The notes: generated from the letters alone by a model not told the origin. A DNA stretch of 64,000 nucleotides from Nymphalis io (GCF_905147045.1 NC_065917.1:946501-1010500), one strand, 5' to 3'. Shown: positions 10,341 through 22,660, counted from the stretch's first letter. Translations and numbers: made by a program.

Positions 10341-10482
10341 ACTATAAGCGAGTTACTAAATAGTTATTATAGTAGCGCGTCATTATTCCGAATGGCTAAA
10401 TATCATAGCTCTATCTAAAAATAAAAGATTTTCTTATCGTGATTTGAGAACATGATGTTTTACGATTAAACTCAGCTATACT

Positions 10483-10660
10483 TGCCCGGGCTTCAACTGA
10501 GGTTCATCGGTTACTCACGACTTCTAACCATTGGGCCATCACGGTTCCTTTTGATGGTGAGTGAGTCAGTCCAACTACAGACACAAGGGACATAACATCT
10601 TAGTTCCCAAGGTTAGTGGTAGTGTAAGGTTAATACTTATTACGTTCCAATGCCTATGCT
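10483..10660. mobile_element. SINE-A head fragment joined to SINE-B fragment
   Basis: 10483-10550 is the antisense SINE-A head (GCCCGGG, TCATCGGTTA, TGGGCCATCACGG). 10557-10660 is a worn sense SINE-B piece (ACACAAGGGACATAACATCT, TTAGTTCCCAAGGTTAGTGG). Confidence 0.65.
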
Positions 10661-10948
10661 GTTTTTGTTTTCAATAAAAATAATAATTAAGACATTCAAA
10701 ACAATACGCCAAATAAACCTTCACAAAAACCGCGTTAATTAAATATATATTTATATTCCATACAAGTGGTAGTGAACGGAGATACTTCACCGCCGTTTTA
10801 TAATTCACGAGACTTGAACCGAGCTGTCAGGCGTCGAGGAGACATCAGCGTTTTGAGCCACGTTAATAATTAAATGCTAACGTAAAAAGTTTTACACGGA
10901 GTAAAATAGTACTCGATATTTACACGTCAAAGTCTTTTTTTCTAGGTG

Positions 10949-11181
10949 TTCTGCCACAAAACAGCAGTACTTGGCATTTCGTGTTCCGGTTTGAAGGCTG
11001 AGTGAGCCAGTGTAATTACAGGCACAAGGGACATAACATCTTAGTTCCCAAGGTTGGTGGCGCATTGATGATGTAAGCGATGGTTAACATTTCTTACAAT
11101 GCCAATGTCTATGGGCGTTGGTGACTACTTACCATCAGGTGGCCCATATGCTCGTCCGCCTTCCTATTGTATAAAAAAAAA
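10949..11181 (+). mobile_element. SINE-B copy (sense), 5'-truncated
   Basis: From TGCCACAAAACAGCAGTACT to CCTATTGTATAAAAAAAA. It lacks the first 60 or so bases of the family. Confidence 0.85.
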
Positions 11182-11341
11182 GGCTGAACAAGTAACCGTT
11201 TCTGTCATATACTTATAAGTCCTGTGGAGTTATATGGGATTCTTTTTATGTTCAGGATGAATTTCTAATGACACTTAAAATTCGATTGTGTGAAATTCTA
11301 ACCATTGCAGCGTAAATGTCGTGTCTACCGTCCTTTTTCTA

Positions 11342-11480
11342 GCTGCTAAAACACATTTACGCGTTACCCCCACTAAAGTGGGGGGTATATAGGACTCGCC
11401 TGCGCTGAAAGCATCGGTATACCCGCTAACCCAGCGGTACCAATCCGTCTTCTGGTAGGCGACATGGAATCGCTTACGCA
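11342..11480 (-). repeat. Repeat E fragment (LINE-like 3' end)
   Basis: Shares with 45749-46013 (reverse complement) the block ACGCGTTACCCCCAC...GTGGGGGGTAT followed by GGACTCGCC and a GGTACC segment. Because that copy ends in poly-A with target-site repeats, I take E to be a LINE or LINE-dependent element. No protein is readable. Confidence 0.5.
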
Positions 11481-11737
11481 CGCTACCGTGGCTATCTAGC
11501 GTCCTGACAAACTGTCAAATTTATAAAATAAAACACTACACGCGGGTACTGCTCTTCGATTATTGCGATCATGACATCGCTTGTTGCTGAGTATTGAACG
11601 CTGACGCTGCGTCTGGTGCTGAAATGTCAACCGAAAACATACGCTCAAGTCGGACGTTACGTGTAGTCTTTAATAGGCAACCGTTGCCTAATAGCCCATC
11701 TCAGCTGTGATTAATTTCTACAAACTATTTCACAATG

Positions 11738-12003
11738 ACGACGGGCCGGTTGGCGTGGTTAGTAGATACTTGCCTTTCAACCCGAAGGTTGTGGGTTCGA
11801 TTCCCACCCAGAACAGACATTTGTGTGCATGAACATGTCTGTTTGTCCCGAGTCTGGGTGTAATTATCTATATAAGTATGTATTTACAAAAGAAAAATAG
11901 TATATGTAGTCTATCAGTTGTCTGGTTTCCATAGTACAACCTCTGTACAAGCTTAATTTGGGATCAGATGGCCGTGTGTGAATAATGTCCCGGGATATTA
12001 TTA
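11738..12003 (+). mobile_element. SINE-D copy (sense)
   Basis: GACGACGGGCCGGTTGGCGT head, B-box GGGTTCGATTCCCACCCAG, body TAAGTATGTATTTACAAAAG, end TGTCCCGGGATATTATT. Confidence 0.88.
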
Positions 12004-12921
12004 TGTCCGTGAATAACCCACATAACCACACCGTGGGAAGCCAACTTTATATTACACAAAGTATGAAGCAAAACATCGTGAGGAAACCTGCACATTTCCT
12101 TACCTTTAAATACAGGTGTAAAGTTGCTAACACCAATATTGCAATATCACTTTTTAACAAATTATAAAACATCTCCGCCACGTCTGTATGTCTGACCGCG
12201 ATAACCTCAAAAACTACTTAACAAATTTTTATAAAGTTTTCACCAATAGACGGAGTGATACACGAGGCTGAAATATGACGATGATTGATTAAGATGTCTG
12301 AAAAAAAATATGCCGACTGTGAGCTTTATTGATGTGCGTCACGTAAACCAATTGTTATATGTATTACTATATAAGCGTTCTATGCAGACAATTATTCTGT
12401 CCGTGCAAAGCTGGGACGCGTAGCTGGTTAAACATAAATAAAGACTGCGAGTTATCCGAGAAATATGTCTTCACTGACTTTTCTATTTGAATGCTTACAA
12501 ACCTAATATATATATATATTTGTAAATCTATTAAAGTTATACCAGCGGGTGCTTCGAAAGCACAGCATACTTATTTCAACAAAAAAAACACAACAGATTA
12601 AAAGTTCTGTATCCAATCGGAGTGTTCATTTTTCATCACGGACAAACAATTCAACAAAACATTATAATATAAGTATAGGTATGTCGTTAAGGTCGCACGA
12701 AATCCTCGCCGAGCACTTAAGCTATTTTATATTGCTAACAAAATTGGTAAATGGTTCGGTTTTAATGTAATTCTATTGAATGGTCCCCTTGAATAGTGAA
12801 TGACACGAAATAACTTTTCAAAGTGGACAGTCTCTGAAGGAATCAGTTACGAGCTAAACAGATTCTTAAATAAGATGAATATTCGTTTTTTTACGTTATA
12901 GGTAGGCTGACGGGGAAAAAA
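12004..12921. other. No gene seen
   Basis: 12290-12430 resembles 1560-1740 (see that entry). The stretch 12068-12100 keeps a SINE-A-like CATCGTGAGGAAACCTGCAC. No supported coding exon. Confidence 0.4.
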
Positions 12922-13230
12922 AGCCGAGATGGCCCAGTGGTTAGAACGCATGAATCTTAACCGATGATCGTGGGTTCAAGCCCGGGCAAGCACCACTGAA
13001 CTTTCATGTAATTAATTTGTGATTATAATTCATCTTGTGCCTGACGGTGAAGGAAAACATCGTGAGGAAACCTGCATGTGTCAAATTTCACTGAAATTCT
13101 GCCACATGTGTATTCCACCAACCCGCATTGGAGCAGCGTGGTGGAATAAGCTCCAAACCTTCTCCTCAAAAAAGGAGAGGAGGCCCTTGCCCAGCAGTGG
13201 GACATTCACAGGCTGTTACTGTACTGTTAC
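12922..13230 (+). mobile_element. SINE-A copy (sense), near complete
   Basis: Head GCCGAGATGGCCCAGTGGTT, B-box GTGGGTTCAAGCCCGGGC, tail CCCAGCAGTGGGACATTCAC then GGCTGTTACTGTACTGTTAC. A good reference copy for the family. Confidence 0.9.
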
Positions 13231-13460
13231 TGACGGGCAATGGGTCATATGATGGTCAATGATAAGTAATAAACAGCAATAAACATTGGCGCTGTAATAT
13301 TAAGCATCTTTACATCGGCAATACGCCACCAACCGTGGGAACTAAGATACCATGTCTTGTGCCTGTAGTTACACTCTGGCTCAGCCTTCAAACCGGAACT
13401 TAACAATACTAAACATTGCTGTTTGGTGCCTAACGAGCTTGCACAAAGTCCTGCCAACAA
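13231..13460 (-). mobile_element. Old SINE-B copy (antisense)
   Basis: Diverged but ordered: AATACGCCACCAACCGTGGG, GTGCCTGTAGTTACACT, CTTCAAACCGGAACTTAACA, GAGCTTGCACAAAGTCCT. Confidence 0.7.
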
Positions 13461-14439
13461 TTCAACCCAATTCAACAACACGTAGACACTTTCTGTGTCC
13501 CAGAATAGAATGCCAGTGGATAACAGCAAAGAGACTCTTTATACAAAGGTTCTACTTAAAAAAATACACATTATTTTCGAACTATGAAAACCGAATGAAA
13601 TATATTTAAAATTAAGAAACACTCTGTTACGATAGCCTCCCAGTAGCTATTACCGTTAAGGCAGCCTTGCTGTCCCATCTCGCTACGCGATAATCATCTG
13701 TATATCAATGATATAAAACCTAATATTGCCTAAAATATAAACCTATACTTAAAGTCCTTAGAGAGCATTTCTCTTATATATCTTATTGGTTTCAAATTGA
13801 ATTTCTATTTGACGACCATTCGTAACAACATGGCGTGTTCCTGTTTCGCATAGAGGTTACCCTCACCCGGGGTTATCTTTATTTTATTTTAACCTTGAAG
13901 GTCAGAAAACCTCATCTAATCCGATGGTTAGCGTCGTCCTATTGTCGTTCCGAATGATGGTCACCAATGCTGCGTTTAGCCAGATAGTCAACGACAGCAG
14001 GAGCTCACGAGGTTAAGGACACTCCTCAGGTCATCTTGCGTGCGAACGCACAGTGCGCGAGGTATCGTACGAGCTCCTCCATTGTGGAAGGTCGGTCCAC
14101 ATATCTCGGAACTGTTACTATCAGAAGCAGGCATCAGTTCTGCTGGATCTGGATCCTTTTGGTGTCACAATCTGGTATGCCCAGATGGCGATGGCTCACG
14201 TGAAGCCGCGAGCGAAAACTAGTTATTCATTTCAATTATTCATTCTTAATTTCTACGCACTCTTTATATCGCCAATGCGCCACTTACTAACTGTGAAATC
14301 AGTGAAAATATTCTTCAATCAACAGAATTTGCAGTCAGTACGAACGAGCGTAACGGCACAAGTTTTTAATTCATATACGTACTATAGATGCACTTTATCA
14401 AATAAATAAATAAGCCATTACAATACCAACTATTGATAG
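13461..14439. other. No gene seen
   Basis: Contains a GC-richer part (13860-14220) with no splice-bounded exon or family match. A 118-codon frame at 14053-14409 has no recognisable motif, so I do not call it a gene. Confidence 0.4.
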
Positions 14440-14815
14440 ACGAGATGGCCCAGTGGTTAGAACGCGTGGATCTTAACCGATTATCGTGGGTTCAAACTCG
14501 GTTTCAAGGACCACTGAATTGGTATGTGCTTAATTTGTTATTATAACTCATCTCGTGCTTGACGGTGAAGGAAAACATCGTGACGAAACCTGCATGTGTC
14601 TAATTTTACCGAAATTCTGCCACATGTGTATTCTACCAACCCGCATTGAAGCAGCGTGGTGGAATAAGCTCCAAACCTTCTCCTCAAAAAGAGAGAGGAA
14701 GCCTTAGCCCAGCAGTGGGACATTCACAGGCTGTTACGAACATACTAAATATTGCTTTTTGGCTGTATAATATGTGATCAGTGGATGTACCACAGAGCCC
14801 TACTACCAAAAATAA
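14440..14815. mobile_element. SINE-A (sense) followed by SINE-B fragment (antisense)
   Basis: SINE-A 14440-14737: GAGATGGCCCAGTGGTTAGA head and CCCAGCAGTGGGACATTCAC tail. It abuts 14738-14815, a worn antisense SINE-B 5' part (GTGGATGTACCACAGAGCCC). Confidence 0.8.
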
Positions 14816-15393
14816 TCTCATATTAAATACCATTATATAAATATCTCGCCGTACGAAGTCGGCCAAGTAACTAGTGTTATACAATCAACAAACAAATAGG
14901 AATTTATACGTTTTCCATGAAAAGCCTGAAAACTTTATTCAAACAAAAACCCACTTCTTTAGCTTTATACATTTCAAATGAAATGTTTTTTTTATATATT
15001 CACGTTTAAATTAAATTATAAAACGTAACATAAGGCTTTTTTTAAAGTATTTCTTTTGATATATTTTTAATTAAAGTATATTTCACGTGGATTTTTATAT
15101 TTAAGTTTAGCCAGAGGGTTTGGTAGCTATGAAATATGAAATATTATTACCGACTTTCTGCTCAGCATGAAATTAAATGATTTATAACACTTAATTAAAG
15201 TAAAAAACAACGAAAATCTAATAAACTATAACTATATCAATAAGTTTTTTGTTTTAAATATAACTAGCTATTGCTCCCGGTTTCGCACGGGCTAACTAAT
15301 GGTCAACATAATACGTTCATATCGTAATGCATAAACGTTTCTCGTGAATTACTACTCCGTCCAAGGCAGAACATAGGCTTTTTATAAAAAAAA
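14816..15393. other. No feature seen
   Basis: AT-rich; no gene or repeat recognised. Confidence 0.5.
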
Positions 15394-15595
15394 TTTAACG
15401 CTGGAAAAACGCGTGACGCGTTTCCCCCACGGGAACAGTGGGGGGGGTATGTGGGGCTCGCCGGCGCCCAAGGCGCCGAGTGCACATCCAAGTAGGTTCC
15501 ACCCACTCATTAGATATTTTATCGCAAAACCATTACCATAATTACTCATGGTGGCCCATCTGCTCATCCCTCTACCTATTCTATAAAAAAAAAAC
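15394..15595. mobile_element. Repeat E (-) next to deleted SINE-B (+)
   Basis: 15394-15490 (-) is repeat E (GCGTTTCCCCCACGGGAACA then GGCTCGCCGG and CGGCGCC). 15491-15595 (+) is a SINE-B with a large internal deletion joining ATTTTATCGCAAAACCATTA to the poly-A end. Confidence 0.6.
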
Positions 15596-15995
15596 AGCCG
15601 CTCGCCTCGCTTTAACACACGACAGACGAAGACGCTGGCAAAAACTAGGAATCTAATATAAGTAACAAATGTTCGGTAAGTACAAGGATTGAATAAAAAT
15701 TTATTTTTATAAACGGGTATACGTTTTTCAAAAAGTTTTCACCCAAAGATAACATAGACAAACAAACAATTAAATAACTCACTTTCACAATTATAATATC
15801 AGCTAGTATATTATACACACTCCGAGTACGCTCAGCCTCCGTCTCGCGATCTGCGTCGTCTGAAATCTCGGAGTAAGCTTTATTAAGTGCCGTCTTAACT
15901 TGAAAAATACCATCTCATTTGCCGAGCTCACAGAGATTTCTTGAAGCATGTGGTTTATATATACCGCTTACAGTTATATGTATAATAATTTCAAT
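15596..15995. other. No feature seen
   Basis: No supported gene; AT-rich with a mixed-composition patch at 15810-15880. Confidence 0.45.
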
Positions 15996-16360
15996 GACTG
16001 CCTCGTTGATCTAGTGGCTTGATGTAAGGCCGCAGATCCGGAGGTCCTGAGTTCAATTTCCATGTCGGGCCAATAAAAACTTATTGGGTTTTTCTGTCAG
16101 AAAATTCTCAGTAGCGCCCGGATTGTGGAAGTTGGAAGTGTGTACACTCCCGTGCCTCGAAAAGCAAAGACGTTGGTCCTGCGCCTGAATTCTTTCCGCT
16201 CGTGTCGGATCGCCGTCCCATCGGATTATGAGAGTTAGGGAATAGAGAGTGCACCTGTGTTTGCGCACACACTCGTGCACTATAATATCTCCTGCGTAGT
16301 TGGCTAATCTCTCTTGAAATTGGCCGCCGTGGCCGAGGTCGGTGTGCAGGACATTATTAT
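15996..16360 (+). mobile_element. SINE-C, complete reference copy
   Basis: The tRNA-like head GACTGCCTCGTTGATCTAGT...GGAGGTCCTGAGTTCAATTT contains A- and B-box-like segments. Then come CTTATTGGGTTTTTCTGTCA, TCCCGTGCCTCGAAAAGC, GTGCACCTGTGTTTGCGC, and the end GCAGGACATTATTATTATT. The (ATT)n end suggests LINE-driven priming; tRNA derivation is inferred from the boxes. Confidence 0.85.
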
Positions 16361-17029
16361 TATTATCATAATTTATATATTATATTATAATTTTGATATG
16401 TACGGCCACTGATGGGCCACATGGTAGTACGTCACTGTGTCCATTGGTGAAAATTGTATGGAAATCATTACAGTAGTTTTTGAGCTTAACATGTTCAAAC
16501 AGAAAGACGCGGAGCACTTTGTTTTATAATATGTATTGCTTAAGTTTTTTTACTGTTTTTAGGCATAAATGCGAAAAAAGTGTGCATCCTTGGTTCACAG
16601 GGTGCGGGCCAGCTCAAACAAAATTCTAATCATATTTATAAACCGCTGTTGTGAAGTATCAGCTGGACCAGTAAATTGTATAAGCAGAAGATAGTAGTGT
16701 TTATTTTATTTTTTTGTAATTTTATATACGAGTCTTGTTACTTGAATAAATAAATAATAATAATTATTATTAATAATAATAATAATATTAAATACTCTTT
16801 ACGCTAACTCACTTATCATAATGGCGTCCATTAAATGGAGTCGGGAGTTTTCTTAACGAGCCTATGAGGGCGGCTGTTTGAGGTACGAATTAAAATTTAA
16901 CTCCGACGTCGACTGCTTGACCTGGAGCAGTGATGGGACCGTTTATCGATACGTCTTATTCTATAAATAGGCGCTATTATAGCTACATTTTGGTATATTT
17001 GAAAAATATACTATAATTAACTTCGTATA
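16361..17029. other. No gene; (AAT)n microsatellite near 16750-16790
   Basis: AT-rich sequence with AATAATAATA-type simple repeat; no coding signal. Confidence 0.5.
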
Positions 17030-17293
17030 TTTTTTTTTTATTGAATAGGTAAGTGGTCACCAACGCCCACAGACATTGGCATTTTAAGAAATGTTAGAAA
17101 TATTAACCATCGCTTACATCGTCAATGCGCCACCAATCTTGGGAACTAAGATATTATGTTCCTTGTAATTACACTGGCTCACTCACCCTTCGAACCGGAA
17201 CACAACAATACCAAATACTGCTGTTTTGCGGTAGAATATGATGAGTGGGTGGTACCTACCCAGACGAGCTTGCACAAAGCCCTACCACCAGTA
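17030..17293 (-). mobile_element. SINE-B copy (antisense)
   Basis: Poly-T start, TTGAATAGGTAAGTGGTCAC (a deletion removes the GGCCCATATGCTCG part), ending GCCCTACCACCAGTA. Confidence 0.85.
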
Positions 17294-18352
17294 AAAACCT
17301 GTCCCGACTTCGCACGTGTAGAATAATGTTCTACATAAAACGTTTATATATATAAAACATATCACTCTAATGGTTTACAGTAGGTAAAACTCAAACCCGG
17401 CACGATTTTCTCCGACATTTATCGTTATATTTCAGTAAATTTTTACAAAACCATAATAAATTATACATTTAAGCCTTCCTTATTAATCACTCCGACCATT
17501 GGTGAAAACCGTATGAAAATCCATTCAGTAGTTATGAGTTAATCGCGTACAAACAGACTGATCGAGAAAACTGTTTTATAATAAGTAGTACATAAAAACA
17601 AATATCGATATTAAAAATAAAGGTACAACACTAAGAAGACGTGTCAATGCAAACAAGCCAGTAAACATCGCTCAGCCGCTCTACTCACTAAGGGTGGGGG
17701 GGGCACTTTCTTTGCAAGACATATTTTTTTAACAGCCTGTGGATTTTTTACAGTTCTATTGATATTTTTAATGATCAACTTCTCGGCTTAGAGTTATAAC
17801 TAATGACTTCTGTATACATGGTTTATTTACTTTAAATTCATCTGTGCAGGACATGCACAAGTGTGTGTGCGAACACAAATACATGCTCTGCTTTTGATGA
17901 GGCTTTTGGGACTTATTATAGCTACTTCTCGATGCGGATTATTGAAGAGGAATAACCCATCCGACACATGCAGGCATCAGCCGATGCATGCAGGTTTTCT
18001 CATGACGTTAACTCCACTGCGTCACCTCGGCATACTGACACTAATATTTGTATTAAATCGTTCGGTAGGGAGAAATATTCGCAATATATCCGACGCGAAT
18101 CAATAAGATTGTCCTGTCAAAAACAAAGATTGGTTTATTTGTAGTTCACCGGTCGCTGCAGACGGACGCAAAGACACGGACAGAATTATTAATTACAATA
18201 TTTGTTACATTACTAACTAGCGAGTCCCCCCCCCCCCCCCCGAGTTTGTACGAGTGCAATTAGCAAAATATTTATTTATTTATTTGCATCTAAGATGAGA
18301 TAAGAGAAATTAATAATAACAACATTAGTTACAATTGTATGAAACATAGAAC
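17294..18352. other. No gene; poly-C tract and LINE tail fragment
   Basis: A run of about 16 C lies at 18226-18241. The TTTATTTATTTATTTGCATC segment at 18270-18290 resembles the antisense 3' tails of the LINEs at 33545 and 40499, so 18262-18350 may be a LINE tail. Confidence 0.4.
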
Positions 18353-18705
18353 ATTCCTGCTTCCCCCTTCCTTCTTAAGTCCACGCGGGCTGGTTCTCGA
18401 TGTCACCGCCTAACTGTGACATCAATTCCATCGCGAACAAAGAAATTTGGCAACTCCTTTCTTTGTCGCACTTCCAAAAAATGGAATTCCTTACCAGCTC
18501 ACGTATTCCCCTCCTCTTACAACCCGGGTTCCTTCAAACGAGGCGTGAAGAGGCATCTTGCGGGCCGGCAAGGCGAAGGCGGCTAGTGCAGAACGTTTTT
18601 CCCGTCTGTACTGGCCGTCGTCGCGTTTGGACTCTACTACCACTTACCATCAGGTGGAGTAGAGTCATTTGCCCTCCCGGCGATATAAAAAAAAAAAAAA
18701 AAAAA
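18353..18705 (+). mobile_element. LINE-R, 3' end copy
   Basis: Encodes the last 77 residues of ORF2 (starting IPASPFLLKSTRAGS, ending RHLAGRQGEGG, stop at 18584-18586), then a 3' UTR with CCACTTACCATCAGGTGG and poly-A. Nearly identical to 46436-46792, so both are recent. No RT domain, so this is a dead 5'-truncated copy. Confidence 0.85.
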
Positions 18706-18740
18706 GAACAAACTTTGTCCACGGCTTATAGATATATGTA

Positions 18741-18970
18741 GGTGGTAGGGCTTTGTGAAAGCACGTATAGGTACCACCCATTCATCAAATATTCTACCGC
18801 TAAACAGTAATACTTAATATTGTTGTTCCGGTTTGAAGGATAGTGCGCCAGTACAACTAGGTACACAAAGGACATAACATCTTTGTTCCCAAGGTTGATT
18901 CGCAATGGCGATGTAAGAAATGGGTAATATTTCTTACATTGGTAATGTCTATGGGCGGTGGTGACCACTT
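18741..18970 (+). mobile_element. SINE-B copy (sense), 3'-truncated
   Basis: From GGTGGTAGGGCTTTGTGAAA to GGTGACCACTT, then directly into an antisense LINE-R copy. Confidence 0.82.
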
Positions 18971-19135
18971 TTTTTTATATGCGCCGGTATGGCAAATGAC
19001 TACTCCACGTAATGGTAAGTGGTAGAGTCCAAACGCGACGACGGCCAGTACAGTCGGGAAGAATGTTCTGCACTCGCCGCCCCGCCTTGCCGGCCCGCAA
19101 GATGCCTCTTCACGTCTCGTTTGAAGGAACCCAAG
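18968..19135 (-). mobile_element. LINE-R, short 3' end (antisense)
   Basis: Poly-T, GCGCCGGTATGGCAAATGAC, AGTCCAAACGCGACGACGGC and the reverse complement of the ORF2 C-terminus. Confidence 0.8.
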
Positions 19136-19243
19136 TTTACCATCAGGTGGCCCATTTCCCCGTCCATCCTGCGTTGGAACCGGAGTATGTCCCTCTGTGT
19201 GTTACGCTTTCACGGCTAAACCACTGAACCGATTTTCATGACA

Positions 19244-19545
19244 TTTTTTTTTTTTTTTTTAAAATAGGAAGGTGGACGAGCATATGGGCCACCTGATGGT
19301 AAGTGGTCACCAAACGCCCTTAGACATTGGCATTGTAAGAAATGTCAACCATCGCTTATAGCCAATGCGCCACCAACCTTGGGAACTAAGATTTTATGTC
19401 CCTTGTGCCTGTAATTACACTGGCTCACTCACCCTTCAAACCGGAACACAACAATATCAAGTATTGCTGTTTTGCGGTAGAATATCTGATGAGTGGGTGG
19501 TACCTACCCAGACGAGCTTGCACAAAGCCCTACCACCAGTGAATA
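19244..19545 (-). mobile_element. SINE-B copy (antisense), complete
   Basis: Poly-T, AAAATAGGAAGGTGGACGAG to GCCCTACCACCAGTGA. Nearly the same sequence as 35129-35424, including the unusual CACCAAACGCCCTTAGAC, so the two belong to one young subfamily. Confidence 0.9.
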
Positions 19546-19699
19546 CCATTTGTTTTGGAGCAGACATAAAATCTAAAGAAAGCAAGCACCTGTCCTCCGC
19601 CCCAACACCCTGTTAAATGCGCAAGTGAATACTTTTCATATTACTGTAAGGCAGATGTCAATACAATTATTTATATAACTAATGAGAACATCGTCGTAA

Positions 19700-19862
19700 A
19701 TCTTTTAATCTGGTTGGTGGAATTTCAGTGAAATTAGAAACATGCAGGTATTCTCGCGGTGTTTTCCTCCACCGAAAAGCATGAGATGAACTATAATCAC
19801 CGGTTTGAACCCACGATCACCGGTTTAGATTCACGCTTTCTTACCACTGGGCCATCTTGGAC
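19700..19862 (-). mobile_element. SINE-A head half (antisense)
   Basis: TGGAATTTCAGTGAAATTAG to CACTGGGCCATCTTGG; includes the B-box CGGTTTGAACCC. Confidence 0.75.
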
Positions 19863-20304
19863 CTTGACGGACGTCATAGCTAAATCAGGAATTATTTCAT
19901 AATTTTTTTGTAATTTTGTAATTGTAATAGTGTTAAAATTGATAATTATAGCATAGTAATAGTGAAGTGCTAATATTTTATTGGAATATCCTCTCCTCGC
20001 CCGATAATGCACGCCATATTGTACAATAAATTACCCGTACCGCAATATGGAAAAAACAGGCTGAGAGCGAAGTCTCTTTAACATTCGGTATCAACACAAC
20101 ACCCTCTATGAATGAAGAGAGAACTACGCGTACAGCCTTAGTAGTTATTAGCACTAACGGAAGATGGCGTTGAAAGTACTTTACAGAGCGACATTTTTGC
20201 CGCAGTCGGGTTTAATGGACTTTTTTATAAAAGTGGGCCAGTCAGATTGCCTATATTAAATAAAATAAGAAAAAAACCGTTTACATCATAACTAGACCCA
20301 TTCC
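19863..20304. other. No feature seen
   Basis: AT-rich; no gene supported. Confidence 0.45.
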
Positions 20305-20530
20305 TTTTTTTTCTCGCAGTGGAAACCTTTAGAAAGGTACCCGGGTCCCATAGGGGTGGAACCGGGTTATGTGGGATTCTTACCCACTAAAACCACTGCG
20401 ATGGCGGTCCTCGGCACGGATTGGAGAGGCTGCGGGATCGTGATATAACGCATTCGCGGCCTCTCCCGTGCTGTGCTCCGCTCGTGGCTCGGCGGACCCA
20501 AACCAATTCCTCTGCTTTAAGGTTGCCTGG
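20305..20530 (+). repeat. Repeat F (GC-rich, LINE-like)
   Basis: Shares AGAAAGGTACCC, ACCCACTAAAACCACTGCGA, GGTCCTCGGCACGGATTG, GGCTGCGGGATCGTG and CGCGGCCTCTCCCGTGCT with 37548-37872. Base use is much more GC-rich than its surroundings. No protein is readable; a LINE untranslated region is the likeliest source. Confidence 0.55.
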
Positions 20531-20889
20531 TAGGGATCCCACTTAAGAGATCCCCTTTTATAACAAGTGTTATTTTCTTTTTATTACAACTTTTATTTTT
20601 TTATGTCAAACTAGCGGCTTACACGCGACTTCGCTTACGTCATACATCGGAATTGATAAGTTTCAATTTCCATAGCTCTTATTAAATTAAAGATTTTCAT
20701 ACAAGCTTTCATCCCTTTATCACTGTCTTAAGGGTTAAATTTTCTAAAATCCTTCTTTATTACTAATCTACTGTGTATAAGGAACCTGTATGCAAGTTTT
20801 CATGTCACCAGCTCCATTAGTTTGGGCTGTGCGTTGATACGCCAGTTAGTCAGTTATACTTTTATGTTATATCTATATAAATGGATAGT

Positions 20890-21258
20890 CTATCAAATGT
20901 TACCACACATGCCACCTGATGATAAGTGATCACCACCGCCCGTAGACACAAACGACGTAAGAGATATTAACCAACCCTTATATCATCAATGCGCCACTAA
21001 ACTTGGGAACTAAGATGTTACGTAGTTACACTAGCTAACTCAGCTTTTATTTTGTCATCGGAAAGCACGTAAAGCCTTTGGTCCTGCGCCTGAACTCTTT
21101 CCGATCGTGTAGGATTGTCGTCCCATCGGATTATGAGAGCTAGGGAATTGAGAGTGCACCTGTGTTTGCGCACACACTCGTGCACTATAATATGTCCTGC
21201 GCAGTTGGCTAATGTCTTTTGAGATTTGCCGCCGTAGGCGAAATCGCTCTGGAGGACC
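20890..21258. mobile_element. Old SINE-B (-) abutting SINE-C (+)
   Basis: 20890-21050: worn antisense SINE-B (CACCTGATGATAAGTGATCA, TCATCAATGCGCCACTAAAC). 21058-21258: SINE-C body from GGAAAGCACGTAAAGC to CTCTGGAGGACCTTAAT. Confidence 0.7.
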
Positions 21259-21493
21259 TTAATATGGAGAAAAATCTAAACTCACCGACATGTCGGTTGA
21301 AGCGATTTTTGAAGTACTGCAATACTTTATCACGTATTCCTTTCTTCGTTTCAGATTTTTCTTCCATCTGAAAACAAACATACATATTTATTTTTTGGAA
21401 AAAAACCGTACAATGTAGAAATAATAAATAACAATAAAATAACACAAAGTAATCAAATTTCCACTAATATCTAATACAAATAAGAAGCAGAAA

Positions 21494-21812
21494 GTATTTT
21501 TTTTTTATAGTATTGGTAAGCGAACGAGCATATGAGCCACCTGATAGTAAGTGGTCACCAACGCCTTTAAACATAGACATTGTAAGAAATGTTAACAACC
21601 ATCGTTTACATCGCCAATGCGCCATCAACCTTGGGAACTAAGATGTTATGTTCCTTGTAGTGAGCTAGTGTAATTACAGCGTTCCGGTTTGAAGGGTGAG
21701 ACAGTGTAAATACATGACACCTTAGTTCTCAAGATTGATGGCGTACTGGTGATGTGGGCGATGATTAATATTTCTTGCAAAGCCTATGTCTACACGCGGT
21801 GACCACTTACAA
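21494..21812. mobile_element. Two SINE-B halves head to head
   Basis: 21494-21661 is antisense SINE-B from poly-T to ATGTTATGTTCCTTGTA. From 21662 the sequence turns round and reads sense SINE-B (AGTGTAATTACAGC, GTTCCGGTTTGAAGGGTGAG, GGTGACCACTTACA). The arms have diverged, so the fold-back is old. Confidence 0.75.
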
Positions 21813-22660
21813 TCGCGCTCATTCGGCCAATGAAATATGACCGTTCAATGGCATTATATAAAAACGGAAGCTGTGAGTCATTATCGTCGAAAATCGAAAC
21901 CATTAAGTGCAGACGCGATAAATCCTGTGACCCTCGACTCGCTTCAATTCACACGTATTACGGTAGCAAAAAGTCTCATAACATAACTAGCAAACGATTT
22001 ATTTTAGTCTTATTTCCTTTTAGATATTATACTATGTATTTACTTGGTGATAGGGCTTTGTGCCAGTTTGAGTAGGACCACTAACCTGATAGTAAGTGCT
22101 CACCTCGACACGGTGTGATAATAGTCCTCCCTCACACCGCTAATAGACCACTTAACTTAAGTACTAAGTAGGACACTGAAGGAATTACTGATCGAGAAAC
22201 ATATACTTTTTATAGGTACTAGGATAACTTATGTATGTAAGTACTTACTATATACATACATATATGCATTTTGCTATTGTACGTGTAAAAAATGTCGCAT
22301 TGACCAAGACAAGGACATCAAAGTAAATACAACAGCTCACCTGTTCTTTTTCTTCTGTGCTGTTCTTTTGTCCAGCAACGACTCCATACATATTCACTTT
22401 AATCTTTCACTTGGAACTATATAGAATGATTTGTGAGGCTAAAATAAACAACAATACGTTAACTTTTATAAGTACTTATGAATCGTCAAGCGCTACCGGT
22501 TCGGAATGTGTACCAAGAACGCTTAGTGCACTAGTGTAATTAAACGTCATTATATCTTAGTAACAATGGTATCCGTTAAGAGTGTATGATGTTTCTTAGG
22601 ACGATAGTCGATAGCTTAAGTGCAATGTGATTTACCATCGGTTGCCCTATATACCCGAGC
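21813..22660. other. No gene; SINE-B scraps at 22042-22160
   Basis: 22042-22072 is a SINE-B start (TGATAGGGCTTTGTGCCAG), followed by an antisense scrap. No supported gene. Confidence 0.4.

Noticed and set aside
12922..13020. Genuine tRNA genes at SINE-A, C and D heads
   Set aside because: A- and B-boxes are there, but each head is followed by the same SINE body and the cloverleaf is not complete.
14053..14409. 118-codon ORF
   Set aside because: No motif, no splice or regulatory context, composition like the spacer.
18400..18741. 113-codon ORF starting MSPPNCDINSI
   Set aside because: Out-of-frame shadow of LINE-R; the same string occurs at 46483. The true frame gives the conserved LINE C-terminus.
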